Notes: a model not told the origin generated them from the sequence alone. Numbered from the stretch's first letter, positions 34,382 through 43,289 are shown. The stretch is DNA of 64,000 bases from Pseudarthrobacter sp. W1I19 (GCF_030817835.1 NZ_JAUSZR010000001.1:4712001-4776000); one strand, 5' to 3'. Numbers and translations are program-made.

Positions 34382-35892
34382 TGGTGGACCTCCGCGTCGA
34401 AGCCGTCCAGGAAGCGGTCCATGATGCCGGGGATGTTGTTGGTGGGCCGGTACTGTTCCACCCTGTCATCAAAATCCGAGGCAATAATTTGCTGCGCGCG
34501 GTCAGGATCGGTGGCCAGCAGGTCTTGGTAAGCCGGCAGGGTGTCCTGCTGGATGAGTGCCCAGCGCTGGTCCGCATCGGAGATGTTGCCGGCGGGAAAG
34601 CCCGTGGTGAAATCGGTGCGGAACTGCGTGGGGTTGTCCCAGTTGGTGAAGGGCACGTTTTCCGGCCCCGGACTTTCCACGCTGAAGGTGAAGGGGAACA
34701 CTTCCGCATAGCTCTTCGCACCGGGTATGGAGGGCTCGCCGGCCAGTGTCACCATGTAGGTCACGGCCTCGCCGCCCGGGTGGTTGCGCATGGTGTCGTA
34801 GTCGTCGGCGATGATCTCGTTCTGCTCCCGGTGAAGCAGGGCTATGTTGCCCTCCCGGACAAGTTCCGGGTCGCCCGTATCGATCTTTGCCCACTCTTCC
34901 GCGGTACCGGGATCTATGGCGCCGGAGTCACGCAACCTGTTGATCTCGTCCAGGCCCCCGTCCATATACGCCTGGTGCTGGCGGGCCTGGTCCAGGAAAA
35001 TCTCCTTGTTCATGTCCAGCATGCTGGTTTCGTAGAAGCGGATTTCCTGGTCCGTCATCCCTGCAAGCTGCTCGATCTGGTCCAGGACGGGGAGTGGAAT
35101 GTTCGACGCGGGGTTGTCCGCGATCTGCTGGGCGAGGTCCCGGAGCATGGCCATATCCCTGAAGCCGCCGGCGAAGGACGGCCCAATCATGTTCGCCATG
35201 CCGGCCCACTGCAGATCCGGGTTGGCAAGGTAGGCCTGGCCGTAGAAGTCGTAAACCTTCTTGATGGTTTCCCAGTTGTATTCGGTGCCCTTTGACGTGT
35301 CCCAGTCCTGCAGGTCAATGCCCATGTCCAGCATGGCCAGCTGGTTCCAGTAGGAACTGAGGAAGTCCCTGTATGCCTTGGAGTTCGTGGTGATCAGGCC
35401 CGAATCTGCCGCAGCGTCCATGGCAGCCTTGGCAGCGTCCGGGTTCGCCAGGGCCCACTGTTTGAATTCGTCGCTCTGGAGGTATTCGCGGCGTTCCTCC
35501 GGCGTCATGGCATTCAGCGTGTCTGTCAGGTCCTGGGCTGTACCGGTGCCGCCGCCGGAACTGCCGCCCAGCCCCCCGCTGGAACTGCCGCCCGGCCCCC
35601 CGCCGGAACTGCCGGAGCCGCCGCTGGTGCTGGCCTTTTCCTGCTCGTCGGCGTTGGCCAGCAGCGCTTTCGATGCCGATTCCAGCCCTGCCGTTGCGGA
35701 CCGGAGCAGCTTCTGGTGGGCGGAGGTCCACTCGCTGCGGAAGCGGTCGCCGTCGTGCCCTCTCCACGCCGTAGAGGTGATGCTGCTGCCGAGCTGCTGG
35801 CTTAGGGCGTTCAGCCGGTTGGCGCCGCCGGCAAGGTCCTTGGCCAGCTGCCGGAGCTGCGCCACGTCAGCGCCGTAAAAATTCCCCGCCAT
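34378..35892 (-). CDS. WXG100-type N-domain protein with large unknown C-terminal domain
   Basis: A 504-aa protein. Residues 1-85 form an ESAT-6/WXG100-like helical hairpin with the turn motif WRG at 43-45. A Gly/Ser linker of about 30 residues (89-117) follows, then a mostly helical domain (120-504) containing WAGMANMIGPSFAGGF near residue 230 that I cannot name. The layout (export domain, linker, C-terminal domain) is that of type VII secretion substrates, often toxins. No FtsK/EccC-type secretion gene is in the window. ATG 35892 follows a G-rich ribosome-binding site. Confidence 0.78.
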   Translation of the reverse strand: MAGNFYGADVAQLRQLAKDLAGGANRLNALSQQLGSSITSTAWRGHDGDRFRSEWTSAHQKLLRSATAGLESASKALLANADEQEKASTSGGSGSSGGGPGGSSSGGLGGSSGGGTGTAQDLTDTLNAMTPEERREYLQSDEFKQWALANPDAAKAAMDAAADSGLITTNSKAYRDFLSSYWNQLAMLDMGIDLQDWDTSKGTEYNWETIKKVYDFYGQAYLANPDLQWAGMANMIGPSFAGGFRDMAMLRDLAQQIADNPASNIPLPVLDQIEQLAGMTDQEIRFYETSMLDMNKEIFLDQARQHQAYMDGGLDEINRLRDSGAIDPGTAEEWAKIDTGDPELVREGNIALLHREQNEIIADDYDTMRNHPGGEAVTYMVTLAGEPSIPGAKSYAEVFPFTFSVESPGPENVPFTNWDNPTQFRTDFTTGFPAGNISDADQRWALIQQDTLPAYQDLLATDPDRAQQIIASDFDDRVEQYRPTNNIPGIMDRFLDGFDAEVHQ

Positions 35893-35971
35893 GTTTCCCC
35901 CCGTTTGGACTCCCGTGCCAGCCTAACCGCCGCCCGCTCAAGTGGCGATGGGGAGGGCTCCCCGCCCGTGG

Positions 35972-36439
35972 CTAGTCCGCCAGCAAGCCGGTGGTCCGGT
36001 AGGGGATGACTTCGCGGAGGAACATGCTGGTGGAGGTCCGGACGATGCCGGGGCACAGCCTGATTTCCTCGGAAACCCGGTAAAGGTCATCCGGGCTGGT
36101 GGCCACCACGCGGATCAGCAGGTCGGTGTCGCCTGCCGGCGCATGGCATTCGAGGACTTCGGGAATCTTCCGGAGCGCCGCGATGGCCTCGTTGAGGTGG
36201 CTCTGGTCCAGCTCCGCGCTGACCGCGGCTGCCACGCCCCTTCCGAGGGCAGCCGGAAGCACCCTGCTGCTGTTGGGCCGCAGGGCTCCCGAGGCCGTCA
36301 TCCGCTCCAGCCTGCTCTGGACCGTGCCCCGCGCCAGGCCCAGTCGCTGTGCCAGCACCATGATGGGAACGCGGGGATCTTCGTCCAGGGCATTCAGGAT
36401 CCGCTTGTCCGTAGCATCCAGTTCCTGCAATCTGATCAT
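35972..36439 (-). CDS. Lrp/AsnC family transcriptional regulator
   Basis: A 155-aa regulator: N-terminal HTH (VLAQRLGLARGTVQSRL) followed by a RAM effector domain. The start is taken at ATG 36439, which gives the family N-terminus MIRLQELDATDKRIL after AGGA; the longer frame to 36505 adds non-conserved residues. Its partner gene is not evident, and the 353-bp region upstream carries no divergent target. Confidence 0.88.
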   Translation of the reverse strand: MIRLQELDATDKRILNALDEDPRVPIMVLAQRLGLARGTVQSRLERMTASGALRPNSSRVLPAALGRGVAAAVSAELDQSHLNEAIAALRKIPEVLECHAPAGDTDLLIRVVATSPDDLYRVSEEIRLCPGIVRTSTSMFLREVIPYRTTGLLAD

Positions 36440-36792
36440 TTCCTGTCGGTGGGAACCTCGAAGGTTAGTCAGACTGATCAATCGAAGTTCGGGTGGTTGC
36501 CCCAACCGTAGGGTGTCTGCTCAAATTGTGGCAACAAGGGCAAAAGCTACCGCTGATTCCCCGTAGGCTACAGGTTCTCCGGTACACCACCCGGCAACTG
36601 CACACCGCTTCCCGCAAGGAGGCCGCCGCTGATTGACGCTTGTTCACACCATGGTCATTGAAGCAACCACGGCAAGAGCCCCTGAGTTACCGACGTTCGG
36701 ATCCTGCGAAGTCATCGGTAGCTGAGGGGCTCTTGTGTTTGTTGGCGCACGCCGGGAGCCAGCCCCGCCTGCCTCCCGCATAGGGTGGATCC
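36440..36792. other. 353-bp intergenic region with a long hairpin
   Basis: Besides promoter space for the leftward Lrp gene and the rightward gluQ, this region contains a long stem-loop (36673-36735). A 24-codon frame (36651-36725) overlaps the hairpin and has no convincing ribosome-binding site. No other gene is supported. Confidence 0.5.
36673..36735. terminator. Long stem-loop, terminator or small-RNA end
   Basis: CAAGAGCCCCT pairs with AGGGGCTCTTG (11 bp), then after one G-G mismatch AGTTACCGA pairs with TCGGTAGCT (9 bp, one wobble), and the loop can form TTCG/CGAA. The rightward flank is TGTGTTTGTTG. No gene ends just upstream, which is unusual for a terminator; it could end an unannotated small RNA or shape the gluQ leader. 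Confidence 0.5.
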
Positions 36793-37692
36793 ATGACCTC
36801 TGCCGGCCGTTTTGCCCCCAGTCCCTCCGGTGAACTCCACGTAGGAAATCTTCGGACGGCCATCCTCGCATGGCTGTTTGCGCGCTCATCCTGCCGGAAC
36901 TTCCTGCTCCGCGTGGAGGACCTGGACCGGGCACGGTCCGGTGCGGAAGCGGAGCAGTTGCGGGACCTGGCGGCCATTGGCGTGACGTGGGACGGCGATG
37001 TGGTGCGCCAGACTGCGCGGGGGCCCCTTTACTCCGCCGCAATTTCCCGGCTCCAGGCCGCGGGCCTCACCTACGAATGCTTTTGCACCCGGCGCGAAAT
37101 CCAGGAGGCACCTTCTGCGCCGCATGCCCCCCAGGGTGCCTACCCGGGGACCTGCCGGAACCTGGACCCGGCCGAGCTGGAGTTCAAGCGCTCCACCCGG
37201 CCCGCTGCCGTGCGGCTCAGGGCCGGTGTTGCGGAGTACAGCGTTCACGATGTGCTCCATGGAGCCTATACGGGGGTGGTGGATGACTTTGTGCTCCGCC
37301 GGAACGACGGCGTCACCGCGTACAACCTGGCGGTGGTGGTGGACGACGCCGAGCAGGGCATCGACCAGGTGGTCCGCGGCGATGACCTGCTCCCGTCCAC
37401 CCCCAGGCAGGCATATCTCGCCTCACTCCTCAATATTCCTGAACCGGAATATGCGCATGTTCCGCTGGTGGTGAATTCCGGCGGCGCCCGGTTGGCAAAG
37501 CGGGACGGTGCGGTCACGCTGCGTGACCTTGCCTTGGCGGAGATTCCCTCCGATGCGGTGCGGGATCGGCTCCTGGAGTCGCTGGGGCTTCCGGCCGGGA
37601 GGCTGGAGCGTGCGCTGGACGCCTTCAGCCCGGCTGCCCTTCCTCGGGAGCCCTGGGTGTGGGCAGGCATCGGTGCTGCGGGTGTTAGCTGA
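36793..37692 (+). CDS. gluQ: Glutamyl-Q tRNA(Asp) synthetase
   Basis: This 299-aa truncated GluRS paralogue attaches glutamate to the queuosine of tRNA(Asp). The HIGH-like motif is PSGELHVGNLRTA, the KMSKS-like motif is LAKRDGAVT, and the zinc site shows the family CxC...YxxxC pattern (CFCTRRE and YPGTC). It lacks the anticodon-binding domain of true GluRS, as expected. It is followed by the tiny HTH gene, separated by the tandem palindromes. Confidence 0.94.
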   Translation: MTSAGRFAPSPSGELHVGNLRTAILAWLFARSSCRNFLLRVEDLDRARSGAEAEQLRDLAAIGVTWDGDVVRQTARGPLYSAAISRLQAAGLTYECFCTRREIQEAPSAPHAPQGAYPGTCRNLDPAELEFKRSTRPAAVRLRAGVAEYSVHDVLHGAYTGVVDDFVLRRNDGVTAYNLAVVVDDAEQGIDQVVRGDDLLPSTPRQAYLASLLNIPEPEYAHVPLVVNSGGARLAKRDGAVTLRDLALAEIPSDAVRDRLLESLGLPAGRLERALDAFSPAALPREPWVWAGIGAAGVS

Positions 37693-37711
37693 TGGGAGCC
37701 TCAGCCCGCCA

Positions 37712-37757
37712 CGTCAACTTTTGTTGACGCTGACAGTCACGTCAACTAATGTTGACG
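37712..37757. promoter_or_regulatory. Two tandem palindromes upstream of the small HTH gene
   Basis: CGTCAAC-TTTT-GTTGACG (37712-37729) and CGTCAAC-TAAT-GTTGACG (37740-37757) are both perfect 7-4-7 palindromes. Their centres are 28 bp apart, and the second ends 17 bp before ATG 37775. Conservation of the arms with different 4-bp centres is what a dimeric DNA-binding protein selects. Autoregulation by the HTH protein is the likely reading. Confidence 0.75.
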
Positions 37758-37774
37758 GCATGGAGGTGGAGCGG

Positions 37775-37975
37775 ATGAAAACGCTGGTGGGATCAATGGA
37801 CGGCATGGGGCCCGCGGAGGCACTGCACGCTGTGGCGGAATTGCAGAAGGAAGTCAGCCGCACTGAGTCGGCGCTCGTCCGCGGCGCACGGCAGGCGGGA
37901 CTGTCCTGGGAGGCCATTGCGCTGTGCCTGGGTGTCAGCAAACAGGCAGTCCACCGCAAGTACGGCAAACAGTAG
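37775..37975 (+). CDS. Small HTH DNA-binding protein
   Basis: A 66-aa protein consisting almost only of a helix-turn-helix: a leading helix (ALHAVAELQKEVSR), then GLSWEAIALCLGVSKQAVHRKYG. The same HTH is often found fused to, or beside, Clp N-terminal domain proteins in actinobacteria. ATG 37775 is chosen because GGAGGTGG lies 5 nt upstream; ATG 37760 is also in frame. The two palindromes in front suggest autoregulation. Confidence 0.8.
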   Translation: MKTLVGSMDGMGPAEALHAVAELQKEVSRTESALVRGARQAGLSWEAIALCLGVSKQAVHRKYGKQ

Positions 37976-38001
37976 GCACCGGGCCAGCCTAGGCTTGGGA
38001 C

Positions 38002-38655
38002 ATGTCAGAAGAGCAAATGCCGGACCAGAGTCCTGCGCCCAGATTCACCGTTGAGACTGCCAAGGTCCTGGCCGAAGTGGCCCACAACCGGCAGAAGGAC
38101 AAGCTGAAGCGGCCCTACAAGGATCACGTCCTCGCCGTTGGCGACGCCCTGGCGGACTTCGACGACGACATCAGGATCGCGGGGTACCTGCACGATATCG
38201 CCGAGGACACGCCGATAACACGGCAGGCACTGCTGGACATGGGTGTGTCCGAGCGGGCAGTGGAAATTATCGAACGCGTCACCAACCGGCTGCACGAGAA
38301 CCCGGACGACTACCAGTCCGGGATCCGCGAGATTGCCGAGAATCATGACGCAGCCTTGGTCAAGATCGCGGACAACGCCCACAACTCACTGCCGGAACGG
38401 GTCCAGGCGCTGGCGGAGAAATGGCCGGACAAGCCGCCGGTCACCAAGTACCGTGACGCCCGGCCGGTGTTGTATGCCGCCGTCGAGGTGGAAGAAGTCC
38501 GGAAGATCCTGGCCCGGGTGAATCCGTGGCTGCTGGAAGAGCTGGACGACCGGCTGGATGAGGAAGACACCACCGACTACGAGAACCTGTCCTACGAGGG
38601 AACGGACGCCGCTGGTGCGGCCGGACCTGACGCTAGGACTGCTGAGGAGCTGTAG
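38002..38655 (+). CDS. HD-domain hydrolase, small (p)ppGpp hydrolase-like
   Basis: A 217-aa metal-dependent phosphohydrolase. The metal and catalytic residues follow the SpoT/MESH1 pattern: His in YKDHVLAV, HD-ED in LHDIAEDTP, and Asp in LVKIADNAHN. This matches the (p)ppGpp hydrolase fold without a synthetase domain, so a stand-alone alarmone hydrolase is plausible; another nucleotide substrate is possible. The C-terminus is an acidic tail. The last 23 bp overlap the convergent ltrA gene. Confidence 0.8.
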   Translation: MSEEQMPDQSPAPRFTVETAKVLAEVAHNRQKDKLKRPYKDHVLAVGDALADFDDDIRIAGYLHDIAEDTPITRQALLDMGVSERAVEIIERVTNRLHENPDDYQSGIREIAENHDAALVKIADNAHNSLPERVQALAEKWPDKPPVTKYRDARPVLYAAVEVEEVRKILARVNPWLLEELDDRLDEEDTTDYENLSYEGTDAAGAAGPDARTAEEL

Positions 38656-39892
38656 TTTCCGCTTCCAGCTTCTCAAGGGCGTGGTGGAGCCGTTCAGAAC
38701 CCCGGCGCTCATCGATGACGATGGACGCGCCAAGCGCCAGCACAATCACCAGCAGGCACACCGGGACGGAGACGCCCATCCCGGCCAGGCCCACTGAAGC
38801 GGCCAGCGCAAGCAGCACCCCCACCGCTACGGTAATAACGGTCCGGTCCGGACCAAGCATGACGCTGTACAGCCATGTCAGTGAGGCCTTGAACAGTGCC
38901 ACCGGAACCGCAATGGCGGCCACCGCCGCTGCTGCGCTGATGTGCGCCTCGTGGTCGATGTAATAGGCGGCCACATGCAGCCCGGCGCCGGTGGCAGCGA
39001 TCGCGGCGAAGATCGGAATATGGCCGTAGCCGAAGAGGAAGGACCGGTGCCGGCGCAGGTGGAGTGCGCGGCCGGCAGGCAGCAGGAAGTAGATCCACCA
39101 CATGCCGAAGGCCAGGGCCGTTCCGCCGAAGCCCACCAGCGCTGCGTCCACGCTCCAGCCATGGCTGGCCACGATGGCCCGCAGCGTTTCGATGGCACCG
39201 ATGAGGCACTCACCCAGCGCGATGATCGCCAGGAGTCCGTACCGCTCGGCAATGTGGTGGGCGTGCCACGGGGTCCGCGTCTTGCGCTCTGCCGCATAAG
39301 GGGTGGCCATCTCCAGCACGATCAGGGGGATGATCATGAAGAGAGTGGTGGCAACGTCGGCCTCGATGAACAGCACCGCGATCCAGCCGAGCTGGACCAC
39401 CACGAGGTACTTGGCGTAGCGGAGGCAGGTGTCGCGGCCGGCCGGGTCCTGCCGTGCTGCCCGCAGCCACTGGGCCACGAGCGCCAGCCGCATGATCACG
39501 TAGCCGCCCACAATGACCGCATTGTTTACGTGCTTGCCCTCCACCAATGAGTGGAACATCGGCTCAATGCCCATGGCGAGGATCAGGACACCCACGATCT
39601 GGATCATGGTGACCACCCGGAAGATCCAGTCGTCGGTGTCGTAGGCGCTGGCGAACCAGGTGAAGTTGATCCATGCCCAGATCACGGCGAACATCGCGAA
39701 GGAAAACCCCAGCAGGCCCGGGATGAAGTGCGCTTCCGCAATTTCGTGGGCAAACTGGCTGCCGGCCACACCAAACGCGATCACAAAGGTCAGGTCGAAA
39801 AAGAGCTCAAGCGGTGTGGCAGCCCGGTGTTTCTCGTGCGGGTCGCGTCCGCCCATGCGCGCCATGGCGTGCTGGAGGGGATTGGAGGACAT
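38633..39892 (-). CDS. ltrA: Low temperature requirement protein A
   Basis: A 419-aa integral membrane protein of the LtrA family, with roughly 11-12 predicted spans. The family N-terminus TPLELFFDLTFVIAFG and WINFTWFASAYDTDDW are present. The gene name comes from Listeria cold growth; the biochemical activity is unknown. It ends inside the convergent HD hydrolase gene (23-bp overlap). Confidence 0.9.
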   Translation of the reverse strand: MSSNPLQHAMARMGGRDPHEKHRAATPLELFFDLTFVIAFGVAGSQFAHEIAEAHFIPGLLGFSFAMFAVIWAWINFTWFASAYDTDDWIFRVVTMIQIVGVLILAMGIEPMFHSLVEGKHVNNAVIVGGYVIMRLALVAQWLRAARQDPAGRDTCLRYAKYLVVVQLGWIAVLFIEADVATTLFMIIPLIVLEMATPYAAERKTRTPWHAHHIAERYGLLAIIALGECLIGAIETLRAIVASHGWSVDAALVGFGGTALAFGMWWIYFLLPAGRALHLRRHRSFLFGYGHIPIFAAIAATGAGLHVAAYYIDHEAHISAAAAVAAIAVPVALFKASLTWLYSVMLGPDRTVITVAVGVLLALAASVGLAGMGVSVPVCLLVIVLALGASIVIDERRGSERLHHALEKLEAETTAPQQS

Positions 39893-39901
39893 AAGTAAAA
39901 G

Positions 39902-41227
39902 CTACACGCGGCCCAGGGCGTCGATGTCCTCGAGGAAGTCCTGGTGGACTTCCGCGCTGACGGTGGTCCGGGTTTCGGCGATGGCATCGAGGTAATCCTG
40001 CGTGGAGGGCCCTTTCCGCACCGCCTCCCGGACGGACACCGTCCCGCCGGAAGCCAGCCCGCCGTCGCTGTTTTTGCCGTAAACAACGTTTTCCAGCGCG
40101 CGCTGGGAAGCACTCCTCGCCGCATACTCAATGTCCGCAGGGGAGAATCCCTCGGTGCGTTCCACGAGCAGCTCCACATCCACCGCGTCCACCACGGGGG
40201 CGGGGATGAAGCGCTGCCACATGGCTTCGCGCGCCTGCCGGTCGGGCAAGCCGATGGGGATGACGTAGTCGAAGCGGCCGTGGCGCAGGAAGGCGGTGTC
40301 CAGGGCGCGGATGAAGTTGGTGGCGCAGACCAGCAGGCGGCCGGGTTGTTCGCGGAAGGCCGGGATGATCTTGAGGAGTTCGTTGGTGACGCCCTGCAGC
40401 GGCGACGGTGGTTCGCCGGAGCGCTGTGAGGCGATCTCTTCCACCTCGTCGATGAACACCACGGCGTGCTCCAGGTCGGCGATTTCCAGGAACGTTTCGC
40501 GCAGCGCTCCCGCCAGGCCCTGCGGATCTGCGGCGAGCCGGGAGGGGAAGACTTCGACGAAGGGCCATTCCAGGCGGGAGGCGATTGCTTTGGCAAACGT
40601 GGTTTTGCCGGTGCCGGGCGGGCCGAAGAGGACCACGGCGCGTGGCGGAACCACGCCGAATTCGTCGGCGAGGTCGGCCTCGGCGAGGGGCAGGACCAGG
40701 CGGCGTTCGAGCAGTTCCTTTTCCTTGCGCATGCCGGCCACGTTTTCCCAGAGGTCGCGGGCCAGGACCCGGCCGCCGAGCTGGCCGAGCGCGCCGAGTT
40801 CCTGGCGCTGGACGGGGATGGTGCGTTCGAAGTAGCGCAGGTTCTTCTTGAGTGCGAAGCCGCGGCCCAGGAATGCCTCCACCCTGGTTTCGGATTCGGG
40901 CATCAGTGCCGAGAGTTTATTCAGCCCGTGCGGAGCCATGCGGTTTTCGACGGCGGCCAGCAGCGAGGTGCCGATGCCGCGGCCACGGTATTCAGGCAGG
41001 GTGGCGAGGAAGACGATCCAACCCTGGTCGTGGGCGGCGCGTCCGACGGCGGCACCCACCACCTGGTCGCCCTGCACGGCCACCACGGCGTGGTCCTTTT
41101 CGCAGGATGCCAGGACCTCGGAGAGGGCGTAGACCGGCTCCACGTTGTGGGACTTGAGGGTTTCCCAAAGATGCAGGATCCCGTCCAGGTCTGATGAGTG
41201 GAAGTCCCTGATCCGCCAGTTGGTCAT
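39902..41227 (-). CDS. GNAT acetyltransferase fused to AAA+ ATPase
   Basis: A 441-aa two-domain protein. Residues 1-140 are a GNAT domain with the acetyl-CoA loop RGRGIG at 81-86. Residues 165-430 are a classic AAA+ module: Walker A GPPGTGKT at 202-209, Walker B VVFIDE near 257-261, sensor CATN, and arginine-finger region RHGRFD. I chose ATG 41227 because the frame further upstream is not part of either domain. The GNAT could modify a substrate that the ATPase remodels; the partner is unknown. It lies 9 nt upstream of ltrA, and co-transcription is likely. Confidence 0.85.
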   Translation of the reverse strand: MTNWRIRDFHSSDLDGILHLWETLKSHNVEPVYALSEVLASCEKDHAVVAVQGDQVVGAAVGRAAHDQGWIVFLATLPEYRGRGIGTSLLAAVENRMAPHGLNKLSALMPESETRVEAFLGRGFALKKNLRYFERTIPVQRQELGALGQLGGRVLARDLWENVAGMRKEKELLERRLVLPLAEADLADEFGVVPPRAVVLFGPPGTGKTTFAKAIASRLEWPFVEVFPSRLAADPQGLAGALRETFLEIADLEHAVVFIDEVEEIASQRSGEPPSPLQGVTNELLKIIPAFREQPGRLLVCATNFIRALDTAFLRHGRFDYVIPIGLPDRQAREAMWQRFIPAPVVDAVDVELLVERTEGFSPADIEYAARSASQRALENVVYGKNSDGGLASGGTVSVREAVRKGPSTQDYLDAIAETRTTVSAEVHQDFLEDIDALGRV

Positions 41228-41441
41228 GCCGTCTCCCGGTCTGTTCGTCGTTGAACGCACGTGCCGCGCGCCGCGGTGATTGAGCTGCACAGGAAGCATA
41301 TGCGATTCGCCCCCGCAGGGACGTTGCCGGGCGGTTGCATGACGCTTTTGGGGTACCCGGTTGGGTAGCTCATTCCGTTGAGGGTCCCCTGCCCGAGGAG
41401 TAGCGTGACTGACATCACTCAAAACCCGTTCAGGAGCCATC

Positions 41442-43289
41442 ATGCCAATTCTGGGACGCCGGTTAGCCGCAATAACGGCTGCGCTGGCAATGAGCGTAAC
41501 CACCGGAGCGTTAGTAAGTCCTGCTTCTGCCCACTCCGGGTCCAGCGATGAGACCAAAAAAATGCCGACCGCCACCGGCTACGGGGGCGCCGTCAGCACT
41601 GTTGACGAGGACGCCTCTGCGGCGGCCATCGAAGTCCTCCGCAAAGGCGGCAACGCCATCGACGCCGCAGTCGCTGCGGCTGCCACCCTGGGAGTAACCG
41701 AGCCGTACTCTGCCGGTATCGGCGGGGGCGGCTACTTCGTCTATTACGACGCAAAGAGCAAGAAAGTCCACACCATCGACGGGCGCGAGACTGCACCGGC
41801 GGCGATGCCAACGGATGCTTTCATCGATCCTGTCACCGGCAAACCGTACAACTTCACCCCCGAACTGGTCACCAGCGGGGTCTCCGTAGGCGTTCCGGGC
41901 ACCCCCGCTACCTGGGAACGGGCGCTGAAACGGTGGGGGAGCATGAGCCTTGCGGAAACTTTGGAGCCGGCCATCGATGTGGCGGAGGATGGGTTTAAGG
42001 TTGATGCCACGTTCAAGCTTCAAACCGACGAAAACAAAGTGCGGTTTGAAGCCTTTCCCTCAACCAGCGAGCTTTACCTCCCCGGGGGTAAGGCGCCCGA
42101 GGTCGGGTCAGTGCTGAAGAACCGCGACCTGGCGGACACCTACCGACTCCTGGCCAATAAGGGCACAGATGCCTTCTACACAGGGCCGCTTGCGGAGGAC
42201 ATCGTGGAGGCAGTGCAGAACCCGCCAAAATCCGCCAAAACGGAGTTGCCCGTGCCCGCCGGGTCCATGACCACCAAGGATCTTGCGAAGTACCGCGCGC
42301 TGGAGCAGAAGCCGACCCATGTGAACTACCGCGGCTACGACGTTTATGGAATGGCTCCCTCCAGCAGCGGCGGCACAACCGTGGGCGAGGCACTGAATAT
42401 CCTTGAGACGTTCGACCTGCCCGCACTGAAAGATGACAAGGCCAAGGTACTCCACCACTACCTTGAAGCGTCGGCCCTCGCCTTCGCCGACCGGGCAAAG
42501 TACCTGGGTGATCCCGCCTTTGTGGACGTTCCAGTCAAAGAACTGCTGGACCCGGTGTTCGGCAAGGAACGGGCCTGTGAAATCGACCCGCTCAAGGCGG
42601 CAGTGAAGCCGGTGCCGGCAGGTGACGTGGCCGACTACAACGGCGCCTGCGACGTTGAGCCTGCTGCGCTTTCGGACGAAAAGGACACCGAGAACATCAA
42701 CACCACCAACCTCACCGTGTCCGACAAGTGGGGCAACGTGGTGGAGTACACGCTCACCATCGAGCAGACCGGCGGGTCCGGGATTGTGGTCCCCGGCCGT
42801 GGATTCATCCTAAACAATGAGCTCACCGACTTCTCGACCGTCTTCAGCGAAACCGACCCCAACCGGATCCAGCCCGGTAAGCGTCCCCGATCCTCGATGT
42901 CGCCCACCATCGTGCTTAAGGATGACGAGCCATTCCTGGCGCTTGGGTCTCCAGGCGGTTCGACGATCATCACCACGGTGCTGCAGACACTCGTCAACCG
43001 GATCGACTTCGACATGAGTATTGAGAAGGCTCTGGCAGCCCCGCGTGCTACACAGCGCAACACCGCCAACGTAACGGCTGAGCAGGCGTTTATCGATTCG
43101 CCGTATGGTCAGGAACTTGGCTCTCGATACGGGCACACCTTTGCTGCCGCAGGAGCAGCCGGCACCTCTGCGGCCGAAATTGGCGCAGCCACTGCCATCG
43201 AGTTCCTCGATGACAACAAGGTCAGGGCGGTAGCCGAACCCGTCCGGCGCGGCGGAGGGTCGGCGATGGTGGTGAAGCCATCGCACTAA
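41442..43289 (+). CDS. ggt: Gamma-glutamyltransferase (secreted)
   Basis: A 615-aa enzyme that hydrolyses or transfers the gamma-glutamyl group of glutathione and related compounds outside the cell. A signal peptide ends near SPASAHS (about residue 30). The precursor should cut itself before Thr421 in NTTNLTV, making that threonine the nucleophile of the small subunit. GSPGGSTII is the oxyanion/substrate region. CAGGAG precedes ATG 41442. It is convergent with the asparagine cluster. Confidence 0.95.
   Translation: MPILGRRLAAITAALAMSVTTGALVSPASAHSGSSDETKKMPTATGYGGAVSTVDEDASAAAIEVLRKGGNAIDAAVAAAATLGVTEPYSAGIGGGGYFVYYDAKSKKVHTIDGRETAPAAMPTDAFIDPVTGKPYNFTPELVTSGVSVGVPGTPATWERALKRWGSMSLAETLEPAIDVAEDGFKVDATFKLQTDENKVRFEAFPSTSELYLPGGKAPEVGSVLKNRDLADTYRLLANKGTDAFYTGPLAEDIVEAVQNPPKSAKTELPVPAGSMTTKDLAKYRALEQKPTHVNYRGYDVYGMAPSSSGGTTVGEALNILETFDLPALKDDKAKVLHHYLEASALAFADRAKYLGDPAFVDVPVKELLDPVFGKERACEIDPLKAAVKPVPAGDVADYNGACDVEPAALSDEKDTENINTTNLTVSDKWGNVVEYTLTIEQTGGSGIVVPGRGFILNNELTDFSTVFSETDPNRIQPGKRPRSSMSPTIVLKDDEPFLALGSPGGSTIITTVLQTLVNRIDFDMSIEKALAAPRATQRNTANVTAEQAFIDSPYGQELGSRYGHTFAAAGAAGTSAAEIGAATAIEFLDDNKVRAVAEPVRRGGGSAMVVKPSH

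Noticed and set aside
34378..35892. Reading the WXG100-type protein as an established toxin
   Set aside because: The C-terminal domain has no motif I can tie to a known toxin; only the export-domain layout is supported.
36651..36725. 24-codon frame (MVIEATTARAPELPT...) overlapping the hairpin before gluQ
   Set aside because: No Shine-Dalgarno at a usable distance, and most of the frame is the hairpin itself.
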